In this document: positions 22,704 through 25,637 of the stretch, in pieces
Layout of the letters: every line of letters starts with the position of its first letter
Numbering within the stretch: the stretch's first letter is position 1
NCBI GenBank assembly: GCA_937959375.1
Contig: CALGLS010000395.1
Span: forward strand, 1 to 25,637
Length of the DNA stretch: 25,637 bases
Source of the DNA: an uncultured Saprospiraceae bacterium
GTDB taxonomy: Bacteria > Bacteroidota > Bacteroidia > Chitinophagales > Saprospiraceae
Direction of reading: 5' to 3'
Position numbers and translations under genes: made by a program
The notes under the pieces: generated by a model
Databases searched by the model: none
The model's input: the letters and a program-made list of their open reading frames with translations, nothing else
What the model was told of the DNA's origin: nothing

Positions 22704-23192
22704 TTATGCAATATTTTTATTTTCGGTTTGAGTTTTAGGACAAGCGCCATCGCATTGGCCATATAGATTGAGTGAGTGGTGGGTCACTTTAAACTTGAGC
22801 AGTTCGCCCATCATGGTTTTGATTTGTTGAATTCGTGGATCACAAAACTCCAATACTTTGCCACAATCGACACAAATTAGGTGATCATGTTGCTTATAGC
22901 CATAAGACTTTTCGTACTGCGCCAGATTTTTTCCAAATTGATGTTTTTTTACCAAATCACAGGTTACCAACAATTCGAGCGTGTTATAAACAGTTGCACG
23001 ACTTACGCGATAATTTTTGGTTTTCATATGGATATACAATGCCTCTGCATCGAAGTGGTCGCTTCGCCTGTAAATTTCTTCGAGGATAGCAAACCGCTCA
23101 GGTGTTTTCCGCAAGCCATTTGTTTCTAGATGCCCCGAAAAAATATTCAAAACCTGTTTGATAATCCCGTCATCTTTCTTTTGCACTGACAT
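22704..23192 (-). CDS. Fur-family transcriptional regulator
   Basis: The product has 162 residues. The N-terminal winged helix includes GLRKTPERFAILEEI (26-40) and the recognition helix SRATVYNTLELL (64-75). The C-terminal dimerisation and metal domain has HDHLICVDCGK (His102, His104, Cys107, Cys110) and a second Cys pair in QCDGAC (Cys147, Cys151), forming the structural Zn(Cys)4 site. The sequence alone does not decide between Fur (iron), PerR (peroxide) and Zur. It begins 47 bases after the spoT stop, so it is probably co-transcribed with spoT. The order spoT, fur-like, purA is one I recall from other Bacteroidota. Confidence 0.9.
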   Translation of the reverse strand: MSVQKKDDGIIKQVLNIFSGHLETNGLRKTPERFAILEEIYRRSDHFDAEALYIHMKTKNYRVSRATVYNTLELLVTCDLVKKHQFGKNLAQYEKSYGYKQHDHLICVDCGKVLEFCDPRIQQIKTMMGELLKFKVTHHSLNLYGQCDGACPKTQTENKNIA

Positions 23193-23239
23193 AGTTAATT
23201 TTTAATATTCAATTCAGAAATTGCGAATAACAATTTCAT

Positions 23240-25447
23240 TTATTTAATTCGTGTAACATTTATGACGCCCGAAAGTTTTTTCAAAGCGGCAATTGCCAAG
23301 TTTAGTTGATCCTTGTCGGTAACAAATAATTTCATTCTGCCTTCAAACTTTCCTTCCAAACCATCAATACTGAATGATCGAATATTTAACCCCTGATCGG
23401 ATGAAATATTATGCGTTAAGCGCTCAATCACACCTGGACCATCATCAATTCCCGTAATTACCAGCTCTGCGATAAAATCAGTATTGCTAGTCGATTCCCA
23501 CTGAGCCTTCATAATTCGGTAACCATATCTTGCAGCTAGTCGCGTAGCATTAGGGCAATTGGTACGATGAATTTTCAAACCAGTCGTGGCCGTAAGATAA
23601 CCAAAAACATCGTCACCTTGTACAGGACTACAACATTTGGCTAAGGAGTATTCGTACTGACTCGCTACTTCACCTTCAATTTTTAAACGAGCTGCATGCG
23701 GATCATGCGTTGGATCTTTTTTGCTGACCCTTCTGGTAACCTGTGGAATGACCTCTTTTGGTGGCTTAACCAGCTTGTTACCTTCTACCTTGAATTTACC
23801 AATTTCCTTTAGGTTGATGTTACCAACTGAGATTTCATAGTAAAGTTCAACTCTGGAATTTTGTTCAAAATGCTTTACCAGCATATCCACATTTTCTTCA
23901 AAGCTTACCTTCTTACTTCTCAATTTTCTCATCAATGCTTCCTTCCCAACTTCACCAGCTTTCTTCTTCTCTTCTTTCATGGAAGATCGGATCTTTGATC
24001 GAGCTTTTCCGGTCACGACCATTTTTAACCAAGCCTTATTTGGCTTTTGGTTGCGGTCTGTGATGATCTGAATTTGATCGCCGTTTTGCAATTTATAATT
24101 CAGAGGCTCCAGCTTGTTGTTGACTTTAATCGATTTACAATGGTAACCAACATCAGAGTGAATACTGAAGGCAAAGTCGAGTCCAGTTGCATCATTTGGC
24201 AAAACCATCATATCTCCTTGAGGAGTAAAAACGTGTACGCCTTCGCTAAAAAGGTTGGCTGAAAAATCATCTAAAAATTCGATAGCATCGGAATCCGGAC
24301 TCTCTATGAGTTCTCGTACAGAGTTCAACCAATCATCAAAAACGTTTGGTTGAGGTGTATTTGTTTTATATTTCCAGTGGGCTGCAAAACCTCGTTCTGC
24401 AATCTCGTCCATTCGTTCGGTTCGTACTTGTACCTCTACAAAACGTCCAAGCGGACCAATCACTGTAGTGTGCAGTGATTCGTAACCATTTGCCTTAGGT
24501 GTTGTAATCCAATCTTTTAGCCTTTCGGGAATAGGTTTGTGTACATCTGTTACGATAGAGTATACTTGCCAGCAAACTTGTTTTTCTTTCTTTACAGGAA
24601 CATCGAGGATAATCCTAATAGCAAAGAGATCGTAAATTTCTTCAAATTCCACTCCCTTATTTTGAATCTTATTGGCAATCGAATAAATGGATTTAGGTCG
24701 TCCAGTAATCCGATAGGGAAACCCTACTAGGTCAAGTCTAGAAGTTAAAGGATTGATGAATTCTTCGATATAATTGTTGCGGCTATCTTTTGTCTCCTGT
24801 AGTTTTTGGGCAATATCAAAGAAGGTATCTGGATCCATAATTTTCATACAGAGATCCTGAAACTCAGATTTGATATTGTAAAGTCCAAGCCGATGGGCAA
24901 GGGGAGAATATACGTGAGAAGTCTCGCCTGCAATTTTCAACTGCTTATGCGGAGGCATAGATGAAATCGTACGCATATTATGGAGTCGATCAGCCATTTT
25001 TATAAGCACGATACGTACATCAGTAGCCAAAGAGCTTAATACCTTTTTGAAGTTTTCAGCTTGTGGGCTAATGGTTGCGTATAAATTATCGAGTTTGGTC
25101 AAGCCATCTACGATTTTGCAAACAGATGTTCCAAATTTTTCCTCTATCTCACCAAGTGTCACCTCAGTATCTTCTACAACATCGTGTAGCAATGCGCTAA
25201 CGATGGCAGTTGCTCCGAGTCCAATCTCCTCCGCACAAATCTGAGCTACAGCAATTGGATGCAGAATGTATGGTTCCCCAGATTTTCGATACTGCTTACT
25301 ATGTGCCTTACTAGCCACTTCAAACGCAAGTTTGATATTTTTCTTATCCGTTTTGTCCAATTCAGCCTTGACTGACTTGACCATTTTGCGGTAAGCTTTC
25401 TTGATAATCACCAAGTTTTCGGCACTATATAATGTTGCTTCCTGCAT
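23240..25447 (-). CDS. spoT: Bifunctional (p)ppGpp synthetase/hydrolase (RelA/SpoT family)
   Basis: The 735-residue long RSH protein has an N-terminal HD hydrolase with intact motif residues: ILHP (His63), ALLHDVVEDT (His88, Asp89) and KMADRLHNMRT (Asp153). The synthetase domain has GRPKSIYSIANKI (249-261), RLKD (309-312, the RxKD form of bifunctional enzymes rather than ExDD), NGYESLHTTV, EVQVRT (338-343) and ERGFAAHWKYK. A TGS domain lies at about 404-464, the conserved AKCCSPVQGDD follows, and an ACT domain covers about 660-735. It should make and degrade (p)ppGpp in the cytoplasm in response to starvation. As the first gene of the minus-strand run it is probably driven from the 190 bases to the right. 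That stretch has a 7-bp inverted repeat (25516-25536) but no full promoter consensus. Confidence 0.95.
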   Translation of the reverse strand: MQEATLYSAENLVIIKKAYRKMVKSVKAELDKTDKKNIKLAFEVASKAHSKQYRKSGEPYILHPIAVAQICAEEIGLGATAIVSALLHDVVEDTEVTLGEIEEKFGTSVCKIVDGLTKLDNLYATISPQAENFKKVLSSLATDVRIVLIKMADRLHNMRTISSMPPHKQLKIAGETSHVYSPLAHRLGLYNIKSEFQDLCMKIMDPDTFFDIAQKLQETKDSRNNYIEEFINPLTSRLDLVGFPYRITGRPKSIYSIANKIQNKGVEFEEIYDLFAIRIILDVPVKKEKQVCWQVYSIVTDVHKPIPERLKDWITTPKANGYESLHTTVIGPLGRFVEVQVRTERMDEIAERGFAAHWKYKTNTPQPNVFDDWLNSVRELIESPDSDAIEFLDDFSANLFSEGVHVFTPQGDMMVLPNDATGLDFAFSIHSDVGYHCKSIKVNNKLEPLNYKLQNGDQIQIITDRNQKPNKAWLKMVVTGKARSKIRSSMKEEKKKAGEVGKEALMRKLRSKKVSFEENVDMLVKHFEQNSRVELYYEISVGNINLKEIGKFKVEGNKLVKPPKEVIPQVTRRVSKKDPTHDPHAARLKIEGEVASQYEYSLAKCCSPVQGDDVFGYLTATTGLKIHRTNCPNATRLAARYGYRIMKAQWESTSNTDFIAELVITGIDDGPGVIERLTHNISSDQGLNIRSFSIDGLEGKFEGRMKLFVTDKDQLNLAIAALKKLSGVINVTRIK

Positions 25448-25515
25448 TTAAATTACTTTTTGACCAACTCCCAAATTAAAATCCACCTACCTGGCAATAG
25501 GATCTGCGTTTACAA

Positions 25516-25536
25516 TTTATCTAATCTTAAGATAAA
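25516..25536. other. 7-bp inverted repeat upstream of spoT
   Basis: TTTATCT (25516-25522) and AGATAAA (25530-25536) are exact inverted copies around a 7-base centre, about 70 bases upstream of the spoT ATG. It has the size and symmetry of a regulator site but matches no operator I recognise. In such AT-rich DNA it could be chance. The rest of 25448-25637 shows nothing else. Confidence 0.3.
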
Positions 25537-25637
25537 ACAATGTATAAAGAAAATCAATTTTAGGCTGGAATACGCTTATTTACACCGGAAAAGTAGGAAA
25601 AAGTTCTACTAAAGAGTACCTAAAATCCAGCATTTAT

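Overview
The window looks like chromosomal DNA of a Bacteroidota bacterium. It carries porP/sprF, gldK, gldL, gldM and gldN, the core of the type IX secretion system (T9SS) and gliding motor, which is known only from this phylum. Base composition is AT-rich and starts lack Shine-Dalgarno sites. One good TAnnTTTG-type promoter box is visible (upstream of the STAS gene). I cannot name the genus; a gliding Saprospiria or Cytophagia relative is a guess.

Layout. 1-6114 (+): the 3' end of an unidentified gene, then porP/sprF-like, gldK, gldL, gldM and gldN, closed by a strong intrinsic terminator at 6133-6170. 6330-9884 (-): three genes transcribed in the order DPM1-like GT2, processive GT2 with QxxRW, and GT-C membrane mannosyltransferase-like protein. 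This is a plausible lipid-linked sugar and polysaccharide module. 10075-11559 (+): a beta-helix lipoprotein. 11839-13146 (-): a UMF1-type MFS transporter. 13331-15187 (+): rimK followed by an M14-type aspartoacylase/succinylglutamate desuccinylase-like gene. 15328-17868 (-): a large FtsX/MacB-type permease without its ATPase nearby. 18125-20457 (+): a dacB/PBP4-like peptidase and an unusual lipoprotein with a methyltransferase domain. 20664-25447 (-): spoT/rel, fur-family, STAS and purA in transcription order, joining stringent response, metal or redox regulation and purine synthesis.

The most unusual content is intergenic. Three loci (15207-15324, 20445-20670, 22122-22227) hold inverted arrays of in-phase 6-bp units (GAATTA/GAATGT and complements). 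Two of them enclose the same 12-bp-stem core (GAATGCCCTCTA ... TAGAGGGCATTC) in opposite orientation with related loops. The arrays sit against stop codons, and at 20445-20670 the repeat itself provides the final codons and stops of both flanking genes. A fourth locus (17889-18017) has the same architecture built of 7-bp units (GAAGTCC/GAAGACC type) in a divergent promoter region. A fifth (11653-11719) is a pair of short palindromes 51 bp apart. Two perfect hairpins also lie inside the gld cluster (after gldK and after gldM). These are the best candidates here for an undescribed repeat or terminator system. No tRNA, rRNA, CRISPR array, insertion sequence or origin was recognised, and no gene-free stretch exceeds 300 bases.
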